Of a stretch of 64,000 nt of DNA, positions 41,942-50,004 are shown in pieces. The stretch covers positions 124,001 to 188,000 of the forward strand of contig CBDCPI010000013.1 in the NCBI GenBank assembly GCA_965220245.1, read 5' to 3'. Numbering within the stretch: position 1 is the stretch's first letter; the number at the start of each line of letters is the position of its first letter. Under the pieces are notes generated by a model. The model did not search any database. It worked only from the letters and a program-made list of their open reading frames with translations, and was not told the DNA's origin. The position numbers were made by a program, and so were the translations under genes. The DNA is from CBDCPI01 sp965220245. GTDB lineage: Bacteria; Chloroflexota; Dehalococcoidia; Lucifugimonadales; UBA3495.

Positions 41942-42157
41942 TCAACCGGTGTGACCTTCAAAGCCGATGTCCACCCTTCCGTCCGGGTAGACAATAATCG
42001 GCACCGTATCCGCGTATTCCAAAGCCTCGTCCAAAGTGTCTTGGCTCTGGTCGACGCGGCGTTCTTCGTACTCGATTCCCTGGCGTTTCCAAGCGCTGCG
42101 CAACCTATCGCAGGCCGGGCAAACGGTTAGAGTGTAGACGACTGGGATTTCGGCCAT
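41942..42157 (-). CDS. Small glutaredoxin-like protein
   Basis: 71 aa from ATG 42157, with GGAGG ahead. VVYTLTVCPACDRLRSAWKRQGIEYEE is a glutaredoxin active site (Cys-Pro-Ala-Cys), and ADTVPIIVYPDGRVDIGFEGH has the cis-Pro (TVP) and C-terminal glycine loop. The size equals NrdH/Grx-like proteins. It transfers electrons to disulfides or binds Fe-S clusters. The longer ORF start at 42259 would add an unlikely leader. Confidence 0.85.
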   Translation of the reverse strand: MAEIPVVYTLTVCPACDRLRSAWKRQGIEYEERRVDQSQDTLDEALEYADTVPIIVYPDGRVDIGFEGHTG

Positions 42158-42315
42158 GGACTGCCTCCAATTGATCTCTTGGGTCATTCTACAACGCCCC
42201 ACTTCCGATGTCATCCGCGGGCTTTTTGTGCCCCAGGGCAATCTCATCTTAAATCGCATCGCTGATAATCTTCAGCTGATAATCTTCATTGGGGTGCTTC
42301 GATTACCCCCAGGCC

Positions 42316-42411
42316 GTCGTTCCGGCTTTCGCCGGAACCCAGGAAGGTTAATGAGATGAAACGTAACTGGTGGAGAACGGTCCTGGATTCCGGCTCAAGG
42401 CCGGAATGACG
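42316..42411. repeat. GTCATTCC core repeat copy
   Basis: GTCGTTCCGGCTTTCGCCGG at the left and GGATTCCGGCTCAAGGCCGG then AATGAC at the right are inverted ends of the dispersed core. The inner sequence TGGTGGAGAACGGTCC resembles the copy in the MITE at 39683. Confidence 0.65.
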
Positions 42412-42470
42412 GGTAGCTGGCCCGCGTTCAACTCCCGTTTCCAGGAATTAAAATGCGATTGCCCGGCTTC

Positions 42471-42499
42471 TTGTGCCTCATTTGGGCCAAGGCTATAAT
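42471..42499 (+). promoter_or_regulatory. Promoter of the ABM monooxygenase gene
   Basis: TTGTGC (42471-42476), exactly 17 bases, then a perfect TATAAT (42494-42499), 69 bases before the start codon. Confidence 0.6.
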
Positions 42500-42568
42500 G
42501 TTGCTCGGCCAGCCGCCGACAGGCCCAGAGCCTACGCGGCTGAGTGAACACATCTTGGAGGAGACAGC

Positions 42569-42883
42569 ATGTTCGCCCTGTTCGTAACCATAGACGTCAA
42601 GCCGGAACACCGGGAAGCCTTCATGGAGGCTACCATGGGTGATGCCGACGGCTCCAACAATAATGAGCCGGGCTGCTTGAGGTTCGACGTCTTACAGGAC
42701 AATAACGACCCCAACCGGGTCTATCTGTTTGAGGTCTACAAGGAGCGCAGCGACTGGGAAGTGGCCCACCGGCAGACTCCCCACTATCTGAAGTGGCGGG
42801 AGACGGTGCAAGACTGGTTTGCGGCCGACCCGGTCCGTATCGAGACTTCGCCGGTCTACGCGCCGGACGGCCACTGGGGCTAG
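42569..42883 (+). CDS. Antibiotic-biosynthesis-monooxygenase (ABM) domain protein
   Basis: 104 aa. FALFVTIDVKPEHREAFMEA, EPGCLRFDVLQDNNDPNRVYLFEVYKERSDWEVAHRQTPHYLKW is the whole ABM fold (read in pieces: EPGCLRFDVL; VYLFEVY; HRQTPHYLKW), as in YgiN-type quinol monooxygenases. Such enzymes oxidise quinols or polyketides without cofactor. GGAGGAG precedes the ATG. The stop TAG (42881-42883) is made of the TA target of the IS630-family element plus the first G of that element; the right flank shows that TAG stood there before. Confidence 0.9.
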   Translation: MFALFVTIDVKPEHREAFMEATMGDADGSNNNEPGCLRFDVLQDNNDPNRVYLFEVYKERSDWEVAHRQTPHYLKWRETVQDWFAADPVRIETSPVYAPDGHWG

Positions 42884-44114
42884 TGGTCCATCAGTGTTGG
42901 ATTGATGGGTAAAGGGACTTCAGTTTGATGCGCGCATCCTCGGTGGTAAAGCGCCAGTCCACTCGTATGCCGTCCCGGTTGCGCCGTTGCTGCCACGCTC
43001 CCACCTCCCGCCGCAGAGCGCTTTGATCGGGAATACGGCGGTCCAGGCATTGGCGGGCCAGCACCCCGATTTCAATCTCGGCCATATCCAGCCAACTGCC
43101 ATGCTTGGGAGTGTAGTGGACCTCCAACCGTTCGGCGATGCGCCGTGCTTCGGCAGGTTCAAATTCCTCGTACAGCGAGGACGGGTGGTGGGTGTTCAAG
43201 TTGTCCATCACCAGCACAATACGGTCCTTGTGCGGGTAGTCCTCGTCCACCAGTTGCTTGACCACCCGGGCCCAATCGGCTTTGGTGCGCCGGTCCGTCA
43301 CTTCCACCCGGCGCCACCCTTCCAGCGGAGCGAACAACATGAACAGGTTGCTCACCCCGTTGCGCTCGTATTCGTAATCGTAGGAGCCCAGCGCCCCAGG
43401 CTGGGCCGGCCGCGGCCGGCGCGTCTCTTTCACCTGTTGCTTGCTGGTCTCGTCCAGACAGACCAGAACTTCGTTGTCCGCATACTGGCGCTGATAGACT
43501 TCCAGCACGTCTTCCATCGCACAGACGAACTCGGCGCTGCCTTGCGGCGGGATGCACCAGCACTCTTTCAGCCAAGGCTTGAGTTCGTTTTTTTGAGCGT
43601 CTGGCGCACTGTTTCAGGGCTGATGCTCTCCACTATCTCGCATTCGACCAGTCGGTCGGCCAACAGTTTCAGCGTCCAACTGGCCCGGCCCTCTGGCGGT
43701 TCAGCGCAGGCCAAGGCAATCAGGTGGGCTTCTCCTTGACCGTCCAACCGCTTCTGCCTCCGGTTCAGTTGCTCCTTGCGCCCCAAGGCCCGCTCCAGAC
43801 CCTCTTCCACGCAACGGCGGCGCACCCGTTCCACCGTCGCACGGCCAATCTGGAGAACCCGGGCAATGTCTTCATCCTTCATGCCCCCGTCCGCATGGGA
43901 CTCATCACTCAGCAGCAGGATACGCCCGTGGGTCTGCTGGTAAGCCGCCACCCGGCCACGGGACACCAATGCCTTCAGTTCCTGCCGCTCCTCCGCGCTC
44001 AGCTTGACCCGGTATCTCTTCATCGCCATCCCCTCCTCCCACGCCCCAATCCTCTTCGCCCTATGCTTGGTAGAATACACTTGCTCAGTACTCAATTCAA
44101 AGATGTTGGACTAC
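42883..44114. mobile_element. IS630-family insertion sequence (1232 bp)
   Basis: Ends GTGGTCCATCA (left) and TGTTGGACTAC (right, inverted, i.e. GTAGTCCAACA) are imperfect inverted repeats. TA flanks both sides (42881-42882, 44115-44116), the target of the IS630/Tc1 group. A two-frame transposase gene fills the element on the minus strand. The ends differ at two positions, so mobility is likely but not certain. Confidence 0.85.
42891..44029 (-). CDS. IS630-family transposase expressed by -1 frameshift
   Basis: The first frame (44029 to 43568) gives the winged-helix DNA-binding part: VKLSAEERQELKALV, AYQQTHGRILLL, DEDIARVLQIGRATVERVRRRCVEEGL, WTLKLLADRLVE. It ends soon after the A7 run at 43588-43594 (minus strand AAAAAAAC, slippery A-AAA-AAC). 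A -1 shift continues as NELKPWLKECWCIPP into the DDE catalytic part: VLVCLDETSKQ, IVLVMDNLNTHHPSSLYE and YTPKHGSWLDMAEIEIG, with Asp-Asp-Glu intact. GGGAGGAGGGG precedes the ATG at 44029. The layout is the usual programmed frameshift of this family. Confidence 0.9.
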
Positions 44115-44210
44115 TAGCCAGGCTCCGGCAAAGTAGGACCGGCTCGCATAAGCGTGGAGTGGCAGCCCAACCGGTCTGGGCCTTGCCATTCCCTTCCGGT
44201 CTGGGACCTT

Positions 44211-45539
44211 TTACCTGTGGCGTTCCAAGGCCCGGCTGAAGGCCGCCACGAACCCGTCTACCTCGGCCTCGGTGATTTCGGTGGAAAGGGAGCCCACCAA
44301 GTTGGACGCGGTGAGAAACCCTTCATTCATTAGACCGAGGAACACCTGATGCCGCAGGCCGCTGTTCCCGGTGGCCACGTCCCGGTAGCCTCGGACTTGG
44401 CGATCGGTGAAGTGGATACCGAACAGCGAGCCAAGGCCGGTGATCTGGGCGGGCGCCTCCAGACTGGCGCAAGCCTCGCGAAGCCCCTGCCTCAAACGGT
44501 CGGTCAACTCGGCCAGACCTCGGAAAACGTCCGGGGTAAGTTGCTCCAAGGTAACGGCGCCCGCCAACATGGTGACCGGATTGGCGTTAAAAGTGCCGGC
44601 GTGGGACACCGTTGGCCCTTTCGTTGGGTCGTATAGCTCCATAATGTCCCGGCGGCCCCCGAAAGCGCCCACCGGAAACCCGCCGCCAATGATCTTACCC
44701 AAGGCTGTCAGGTCCGGGGTTATGCCATAGTACTGCTGGGACCCTCCCGGGGCGACTCGGAAGCTGATCACCTCATCGAAAATAAGGATGATGCCGTTCT
44801 CCCGGGTGAATTCCCGGAGCATCGTGAGGTATTCCGGCGAAGCCGGCACCATGCCTACCGACCCCATTACCGGCTCGACGATCACCGCCGCCAACTCGCT
44901 CTTATGCTCTTCCAACAGGCGGCGCGAAGCCTCGGTATCGTTAAAGGGGATAACAACCACCTGCTCCACCACGCCATCGGCCAGCCCGGCGCTGCTGGGC
45001 AAGGCGGTCGGCCGTTCGGCGTCTCCAGCCCGCTCCGGGTCCACTCGCAGGCTCACCGTTACGGCGTCGTGGGTGCCGTGGTAGCCTCCCTCGACCTTGG
45101 CGAACCGGCTTTTGCCGGTGACGGCCCGGGCCGCCCGCAGGGTGTTCAAGGTAGCCTCGGTCCCCGAGTTAGTGAACCTTACCAAGTCGAAGCTCGGCAC
45201 CCGTTCGCAAAGAATCTTGGCCAAATTCACTTGGTGCCGGTTGGGAGCGTTATAGGCCACTCCCCGCTCTAGTTGGTCCCGGACCGCATTCATTACCACC
45301 GGGGGAGCATGCCCTAAGATCATGGTGGTCATGGTATTGATGAAGTCCACCCGGTCCACCCCGTCCGCGTCCACCACGTGGCACCCCGAACTGGACTCCA
45401 CGAAGATAGGATAGGGTTCCCAAAAGATGGAATTCCTGCTGTCGCCGCCAGGGAGATAGTCCTTGGCTTCTTCCCAGATAGCCCGCGACTTGGGGGTCAA
45501 CTCCCGGTATCGGGCTAGCTCATCGGTGGACTGGGCCAT
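44211..45539 (-). CDS. Glutamate-1-semialdehyde-aminomutase-like class III aminotransferase
   Basis: 442 aa PLP enzyme. FWEPYPIFVESSSGCHVVDADG starts the fold, HGTHDAVTVSLRVD the PLP-proximal region, IILIFDEVISFRVAPGG the Asp binding the pyridine N, and DLTALGKIIGGGFPVGAFGG holds the PLP Lys. Pattern and length (430-450) match HemL-like enzymes. True HemL lies with other heme genes; here there are none, and the sequence is closer to the catabolic aminomutase/transaminase group that acts on amino-acid semialdehydes or beta-amino acids. I treat the specific reaction as open. It is monocistronic, with the IS630 element downstream. Confidence 0.87.
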   Translation of the reverse strand: MAQSTDELARYRELTPKSRAIWEEAKDYLPGGDSRNSIFWEPYPIFVESSSGCHVVDADGVDRVDFINTMTTMILGHAPPVVMNAVRDQLERGVAYNAPNRHQVNLAKILCERVPSFDLVRFTNSGTEATLNTLRAARAVTGKSRFAKVEGGYHGTHDAVTVSLRVDPERAGDAERPTALPSSAGLADGVVEQVVVIPFNDTEASRRLLEEHKSELAAVIVEPVMGSVGMVPASPEYLTMLREFTRENGIILIFDEVISFRVAPGGSQQYYGITPDLTALGKIIGGGFPVGAFGGRRDIMELYDPTKGPTVSHAGTFNANPVTMLAGAVTLEQLTPDVFRGLAELTDRLRQGLREACASLEAPAQITGLGSLFGIHFTDRQVRGYRDVATGNSGLRHQVFLGLMNEGFLTASNLVGSLSTEITEAEVDGFVAAFSRALERHR

Positions 45540-45790
45540 TGCTCTTCCTCTTCAGGGAATGGGAATATCGAATCGGCATCAGTGTAACAGAGGGGGTTCT
45601 TGCTGGCGACCAACGTGAACTCAGGGGGTGTTCCATCCCTATTCTTGACGGGGTTGGGAAGGGCGATTACAATCCCGCCGTGAAGCCGAGGCTTCATCTT
45701 TGTACGGGGTCCGGATGGGCTCTATCGTAAACCATCACTCCACTCCCGCTATGACAGTCACACTCAATGTAGTGCAATTCAGAGAGATGT

Positions 45791-47056
45791 ATGCCGCCTA
45801 AGGGGTCCGACTCCGCTCAGGGTGAGCGAAGTCGGAGGGTCGATGGCGCCCTGTTACCGCCCTACCGGGTGTTGGACCTGGCAGGCGCCGCCGGAGTTTT
45901 TTGCACCAAGTTGCTGGCGGACCACGGGGCCGAGGTTATCAAAGTGGAACCGCCAACGGGGGATGCCGGCCGCGCCAAGGGTCCCTTCCTCGACGACAAC
46001 CCCCACCCCGAACGGAGCATGTACTTCCTCTACTACAACACCAACAAACGTTCGATTACCCTCAATTTGGAAACTGAGCAGGGCCGCGCTATCTTCAAGC
46101 GGTTGGTGGCCAACGCGGATGTGGTGGTCGAGAGTTTCCCGGTAGGCTACTTGGAAGGTTTGGGGTTGGACTACGCATCGTTACGGCAAGTAAACCCGGG
46201 ACTGGTTATGGCGTCGGTAACCCCTTTCGGCCAAAGCGGGCCTTGGAAAGACTACAAGTCGTCGGACCTGATTGCCATGGCCGCCAGCGGGTTCATGCAG
46301 GTCACCGGGGACCCGGACGGGCCTCCGGTCCGGCAGGGCAACGAGCAATCGCACTTTGCCGGGGCTCAATACGCGGCGGTGGCGGTGCTTGCCGCCCTGT
46401 ATTACCGCGACTTTGGGTCCGGCTCCGGGCAGCACGTGGACGTGTCGCAGCAAGAATCCCTCATTACTTTCTACTCCGACGCCCATCCGGCTTTGCTATG
46501 GATGCAACTGGAGCAAAACGTGACCCGGGTAGGCACCAACTCGACGCTGGTCATTCCTCTTGGGGCCTACCCGTGCCAGGACGGGTGGATTTCCGCCGGG
46601 GTAATCACCCCCCGGGAATGGGAAGGACTGTCCCAGTGGATCTTCGAGGTGACCGGGAATGAAGAGATTCTCAATGAGCAATATCAAGGCGGGAACCAAG
46701 AAAGGGCTCCCCATATTGATGTGATCACCGCGATGTTCATCGACTTTACCATGCGCTTCACCGCCGACGAGCTATTCCACGAGGGTCAAAGAAGAAACTT
46801 GGTCTTTATTCCGGTCAACGACGTTGCCGACCTGCTGGCGGACCCCCAACTGGAAGCCAGCAACCTGTGGACTGAGTTGGACCATCCGGAAGTGGGCAAG
46901 CTCAAGTACCCCTTGGGCGTCTTCAACAGTGAGGATGTGTCTCCGGCAAGGGTTGCGGCTCCCGGACTGGGACAAGACAACGAGGCGATCTACTGCGGAG
47001 AATTGGGACTCGACAAGCAAGACCTAGTCATGTTGCGGGCCTCGGGGGTAGTATAA
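45791..47056 (+). CDS. Family III CoA-transferase (CaiB/BaiF), copy 1
   Basis: 421 aa. The N-terminal core YRVLDLAGAAGVFCTKLLAD then GAEVIKVEPPTGD, and NKRSITLNLET, ASGFMQVTGDPDGPP, and the large helical domain are those of family III CoA transferases. These pass CoA between carboxylates through an aspartyl intermediate (the Asp in the SSDLIA region is likely). Members include formyl-CoA:oxalate, carnitine and succinyl-CoA transferases; the donor is unknown. The first 20 or so residues (GSDSAQGERSRRVDGA) are encoded by a palindromic repeat (45812-45840), unusual for a CoA-transferase start. The ATG 45791 is the only reasonable start in frame. Confidence 0.88.
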   Translation: MPPKGSDSAQGERSRRVDGALLPPYRVLDLAGAAGVFCTKLLADHGAEVIKVEPPTGDAGRAKGPFLDDNPHPERSMYFLYYNTNKRSITLNLETEQGRAIFKRLVANADVVVESFPVGYLEGLGLDYASLRQVNPGLVMASVTPFGQSGPWKDYKSSDLIAMAASGFMQVTGDPDGPPVRQGNEQSHFAGAQYAAVAVLAALYYRDFGSGSGQHVDVSQQESLITFYSDAHPALLWMQLEQNVTRVGTNSTLVIPLGAYPCQDGWISAGVITPREWEGLSQWIFEVTGNEEILNEQYQGGNQERAPHIDVITAMFIDFTMRFTADELFHEGQRRNLVFIPVNDVADLLADPQLEASNLWTELDHPEVGKLKYPLGVFNSEDVSPARVAAPGLGQDNEAIYCGELGLDKQDLVMLRASGVV

Positions 47057-47090
47057 TCGTCGCTACCATGAGACCCTGGGGTAAGGTGTA

Positions 47091-47483
47091 ATGACTAGAA
47101 TCGTGAAAGAAATAAACGTAGAGGGCCGTGCCTTGAAGGCGCTGTTCGATACCGGCTCGCTGCGATCTTACGTTAGGGCCGAATTCCGTCCGCCCACCAC
47201 CCGGCAGGTCAGCCCCATCAGGGTGGGGTTAGGCGGGATGGCGCGCCAATTTGACGAACGATCTGACTTTACTGCCAGTATCGATGATTTGGAGTTTGAT
47301 ATAACGGCCTATATCCAAGACTTGGGTACGGTGGATGAGTTGGGAGAGACTGAACACGGCCGGTTGGACGCCCTTATTGGAGCTTTGACGATGGAGGAAT
47401 GGAACATCAAACTGGACCCACGAGAAGGGGAGGTAGACCTGTCGGCCCTTAGGAAAAGGGAGTACACCGAGTTTTTCATCTGA
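47091..47483 (+). CDS. Retropepsin-like aspartic-protease-fold protein
   Basis: 130 aa. EINVEGRALKALFDTGSLRSYV carries the Asp-Thr-Gly of a single-domain aspartic protease, GHGRLDALIGALTMEEWNIKLDP-like features (LDALIGALTMEEW) match the second hydrophobic-hydrophobic-Gly motif, and DLEFDITAYIQDLG is the flap strand region. Bacterial retropepsin-like proteins are dimeric and mostly uncharacterised. It lies between two CoA-transferase genes, 34 and 26 bases from them, on the same strand, so it is part of one operon. A proteolytic role there is unexplained; it might be a non-peptidase ligand-binding version. Confidence 0.75.
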   Translation: MTRIVKEINVEGRALKALFDTGSLRSYVRAEFRPPTTRQVSPIRVGLGGMARQFDERSDFTASIDDLEFDITAYIQDLGTVDELGETEHGRLDALIGALTMEEWNIKLDPREGEVDLSALRKREYTEFFI

Positions 47484-47509
47484 CTTTACTGGAGGCAACC
47501 GGGGTAGTT

Positions 47510-48733
47510 TTGACCAATAGAGCGCTAGAAGGTCTGCGGGTGGTGGAATTCGGCCCCTACGTCGCCTTGCCCTTGACCGGGCGCATCCTGGCGTCGTTGG
47601 GGGCGGAGGTCATCAAAGTCGAGACCAACAAGGTCTTGGACGAGATGGCCTTTATCCCTGCTTGGTCCCGGGGCGCTGGCCAGCCGGACTTTCAGACCGC
47701 CAAGAAGCGCATCTCCCTGGACGTCAGGATTCCAGAGGGGAAAGACATCCTGCTGGAGTTGCTGAAGGTCAGCGATGTTTTCATGACCAACTTCCGGCGG
47801 AATGTGCTGGACCGTTGGGGCATCGACTTCCCCCGGTTGCGGGAGGTGCGGCCCGACCTCATCATCATGTGGCAGACCGGGCTGGGGGGAAGAGGTCCTT
47901 ACTACACCTACAAGTCCTACGGGATTCTGGTGCAGCACATGTCCGGGGTATCAATGATGAGCGGCTTCCCAGGCGAGCCGCCGGTTACGATTAACTCGTC
48001 ATACTCCGACTACCACACCGGAGTGTTCCAACCGGTGGCCATCATTGGCGCACTTATGCGCCGAGCCCTCACCGGTGAGCCCGCAACCTTGGAGTCTTCC
48101 ATCTTTGGCTCCGGCGCAATTACCTCCGGCCCCGCCATCTTGGACTACCAAGCCAACGCCCGGGGGCCGCAGCGGACCGGCAACCGGGACCCCGCGGCGG
48201 TGCCCCACGGCGTATACCCTTGCCAGGGAGAGGGGACCTATTGCGCTGTCGCCGTGCGGACCGACCAAGAGTGGGAAGCTTTTTGCTTGGCCATAGACCG
48301 GCCGGAGTGGCGCGAAAACCCGGAGTACCGCACGCTGTTGGACCGAGCGCGAAACCAAGACAAGTTAGACGAGCAAATCAGTGGATGGACCCGCCAGCGT
48401 TCGGCGGAGGAAGTCATGGAAACCCTCCAGAAGGCCGGGGTCCCGGCCAGCATAGTGTCGCAGGGTCAAGACCTTCACGACAGTCCCCACCTCGAAGCCC
48501 GAAACTTTTATAGGCCGACTAGGTACTACGAAGCGGAGAGAGGGACCGCGGCGTCCCAGTGGAAAGAAGGGGACTCCATCGCCTGGAGTATGCCGGTGCG
48601 GATGTCGGAAACCCCCATGGAGTTTGGGCACTACAGCAACATCGGCGAAGACAACGACTACGTTTTCCAGGAGATTCTGGGAATGCCGGAAGGCGAGGTC
48701 CGGCGCCTGGAGGAAACCGGCGCTCTGTATTAG
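47510..48733 (+). CDS. Family III CoA-transferase (CaiB/BaiF), copy 2
   Basis: 407 aa, start TTG 47510. LEGLRVVEFGPYVALPLTGRI and GAEVIKVETNKVLDEM are the N-terminal Rossmann part. KKRISLDVRIPEGKDILLEL and FMTNFRRNVLDRWGIDF follow, and the C-terminal domain closes the ring of the interlocked dimer (EVMETLQKAGVPASIVSQGQDL). It is only about a quarter identical to copy 1, so the two are separate enzymes. The operon continues with an enoyl-CoA hydratase after an inverted repeat. Likely substrates are carboxylates fed to a short beta-oxidation-like route. Confidence 0.9.
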   Translation: MTNRALEGLRVVEFGPYVALPLTGRILASLGAEVIKVETNKVLDEMAFIPAWSRGAGQPDFQTAKKRISLDVRIPEGKDILLELLKVSDVFMTNFRRNVLDRWGIDFPRLREVRPDLIIMWQTGLGGRGPYYTYKSYGILVQHMSGVSMMSGFPGEPPVTINSSYSDYHTGVFQPVAIIGALMRRALTGEPATLESSIFGSGAITSGPAILDYQANARGPQRTGNRDPAAVPHGVYPCQGEGTYCAVAVRTDQEWEAFCLAIDRPEWRENPEYRTLLDRARNQDKLDEQISGWTRQRSAEEVMETLQKAGVPASIVSQGQDLHDSPHLEARNFYRPTRYYEAERGTAASQWKEGDSIAWSMPVRMSETPMEFGHYSNIGEDNDYVFQEILGMPEGEVRRLEETGALY

Positions 48734-48743
48734 GCCCTGTTGA

Positions 48744-48829
48744 TTTAACGCAAAGGCGCAATGACGCAGATGATTAGAAATTCACCGGCACAATCTTTGC
48801 GTCATTGCGCCTTTGCGTCATTGCGTTAA
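48744..48829. repeat. Long inverted repeat, GCGTCATTGCG/CGCAATGACGC units
   Basis: ACGCAAAGGCGCAATGACGC at 48748-48767 is the inverse of the right arm ending near 48818 (TGCGTCATTGCGCCTTTGCG), with a further TGCGTCATTGCG unit to 48826. It lies between the second CoA-transferase and the enoyl-CoA hydratase. It could pair as a 21-bp hairpin that ends or attenuates the transcript. The internal unit is also a direct repeat. Confidence 0.6.
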
Positions 48830-48843
48830 AACCGGAGAATGAA

Positions 48844-49641
48844 ATGGACTACAGCGGGTACAAGCACCTAGTTATCGAAAAACAGGACGGTATCGCCCTC
48901 CTTACCCTCAACCGGCCGGAAGTCTACAACGCCACCAACTTTCGCTTGCACAACGAGCTGAGCCGCATCTGGCCGGACTTGGGACAGGACCCCGAGGTGA
49001 AGGTCGCGGTGGTGACCGGGGCGGGCAACGCCTTCTCTGCCGGCGGCGATTTCGAGATGATCGAGCAGGCCCTGGGCAATCCCGACGTGATCGCCAGCAA
49101 CATGCAGGAAGCCAGCGACATTGTCCATAACATGATCAGTCTGGACAAGCCGGTGGTCTCGGCGATTAACGGCGTGGCCGTGGGCGCCGGTCTGGCCGTG
49201 GCCCTGTTGGCCGACATCTCCATCGCTTCGGAAAGGGCCCGGTTTACCGACGGGCACACTCGTTTAGGAGTGGCCGCCGGGGACCACGCCGCGGTCATCT
49301 GGCCCCTGCTGATGAGCATGGCCAAAGCCAAGTACTATTTGTTGACCTGCGATTTCCTCGACGGGAAAGAGGCAGAACGCATTGGTTTGGTCAGCATGGT
49401 GGTGCCTCCGGAAGAACTGATGGACAAAGCGATGGAAGTGGCTCGTACCTTGGCCAACGGTCCCCAACCGGCCTTGCGATTTACCAAGCGCGCCCTCAAC
49501 CAATGGCTGCGAATGGGGGCCCACACCGCTTTCGATTACTCTCTGGCGGCGGAAATGCTGGGCTTTTTTGGGGAGGATGTGCGGGAAGGCTTGGCGGCGG
49601 TAAGGGAAAAACGCCAGGCCAACTTCCCCTCGGCGCGGTAG
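48844..49641 (+). CDS. Enoyl-CoA hydratase/isomerase family protein
   Basis: 265 aa crotonase, start ATG 48844 (longer TTG start rejected). IALLTLNRPEVYNATNF, AVVTGAGNAFSAGGDFEMIEQA (oxyanion loop), VSAINGVAVGAGLAVALLADISIASERARF with the second oxyanion Gly, and the C-terminal GALNQWLRMGAHTAF-like helix are present. The catalytic Glu of hydratases in the third loop reads LGVAAGDHAAVIWPLLM, without a clear Glu pair, so it may be an isomerase or decarboxylase rather than a hydratase. It is the last gene of the CoA-transferase operon. Confidence 0.88.
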   Translation: MDYSGYKHLVIEKQDGIALLTLNRPEVYNATNFRLHNELSRIWPDLGQDPEVKVAVVTGAGNAFSAGGDFEMIEQALGNPDVIASNMQEASDIVHNMISLDKPVVSAINGVAVGAGLAVALLADISIASERARFTDGHTRLGVAAGDHAAVIWPLLMSMAKAKYYLLTCDFLDGKEAERIGLVSMVVPPEELMDKAMEVARTLANGPQPALRFTKRALNQWLRMGAHTAFDYSLAAEMLGFFGEDVREGLAAVREKRQANFPSAR

Positions 49642-50004
49642 ACACCCGGTTAGACCAAGGGCGCCGCGGCCTCCCCCGGTCGTCCGGCGTTTACATGGCA
49701 TCGGACGGCGGACCGGTCCGCCGGGCTAGTCACACCCCAGGGTCTTTTAGTTGTCATTCTGAAGGAGCCTTTCGACTTCGCTCAAGATAAACTCCGCGAC
49801 TGAAGAATCTCAACTCCTTCGCCGGAATCAACATCGTCTTGCCGGATGAATTTTAGACCCCTCACTCCGTTCGGGGTGACAATTAATGGGCCCTGCGGTC
49901 ACACCCTTGCCAGCTACCCGTATGACCGTCCACAATTAGGAGTAGGCTAAATACCGTGGTGGTATTTAGCCGATTCGCTTGACCCGGGAGACCCGAAAGT
50001 AACT
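49642..50004. other. Intergenic region made of repeats
   Basis: 363 bases with the repeat at 49755-49882 and AT-rich GGTGGTATTTAGCCGATTCG near 49960. No gene is recognised. Confidence 0.5.
49755..49882. repeat. Intergenic repeat of the GGGTGACAAT/TCATTCTGAA family
   Basis: TCATTCTGAAGGAGCCTTTC at the left and TTTTAGACCCCTCACTCCG then TTCGGGGTGACAAT at the right. Related to the units at 23720 and 62386. Confidence 0.5.

Larger units (their letters stand above)
42158..42568. other. Intergenic region with one repeat and the ABM promoter
   Basis: 411 bases. It holds the core repeat at 42316-42411 and a promoter at 42471-42499. No protein gene is seen. Confidence 0.5.

Noticed and set aside
42158..42568. 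Riboswitch or ncRNA in the gap before the ABM gene
   Set aside because: The only folded structure is the dispersed repeat palindrome; no known riboswitch motif was seen.
44211..45539. Assignment as hemL of heme biosynthesis
   Set aside because: Although HemL-like in motifs, no heme genes are near and the sequence shows no decisive HemL-only residue, so I did not give the symbol.
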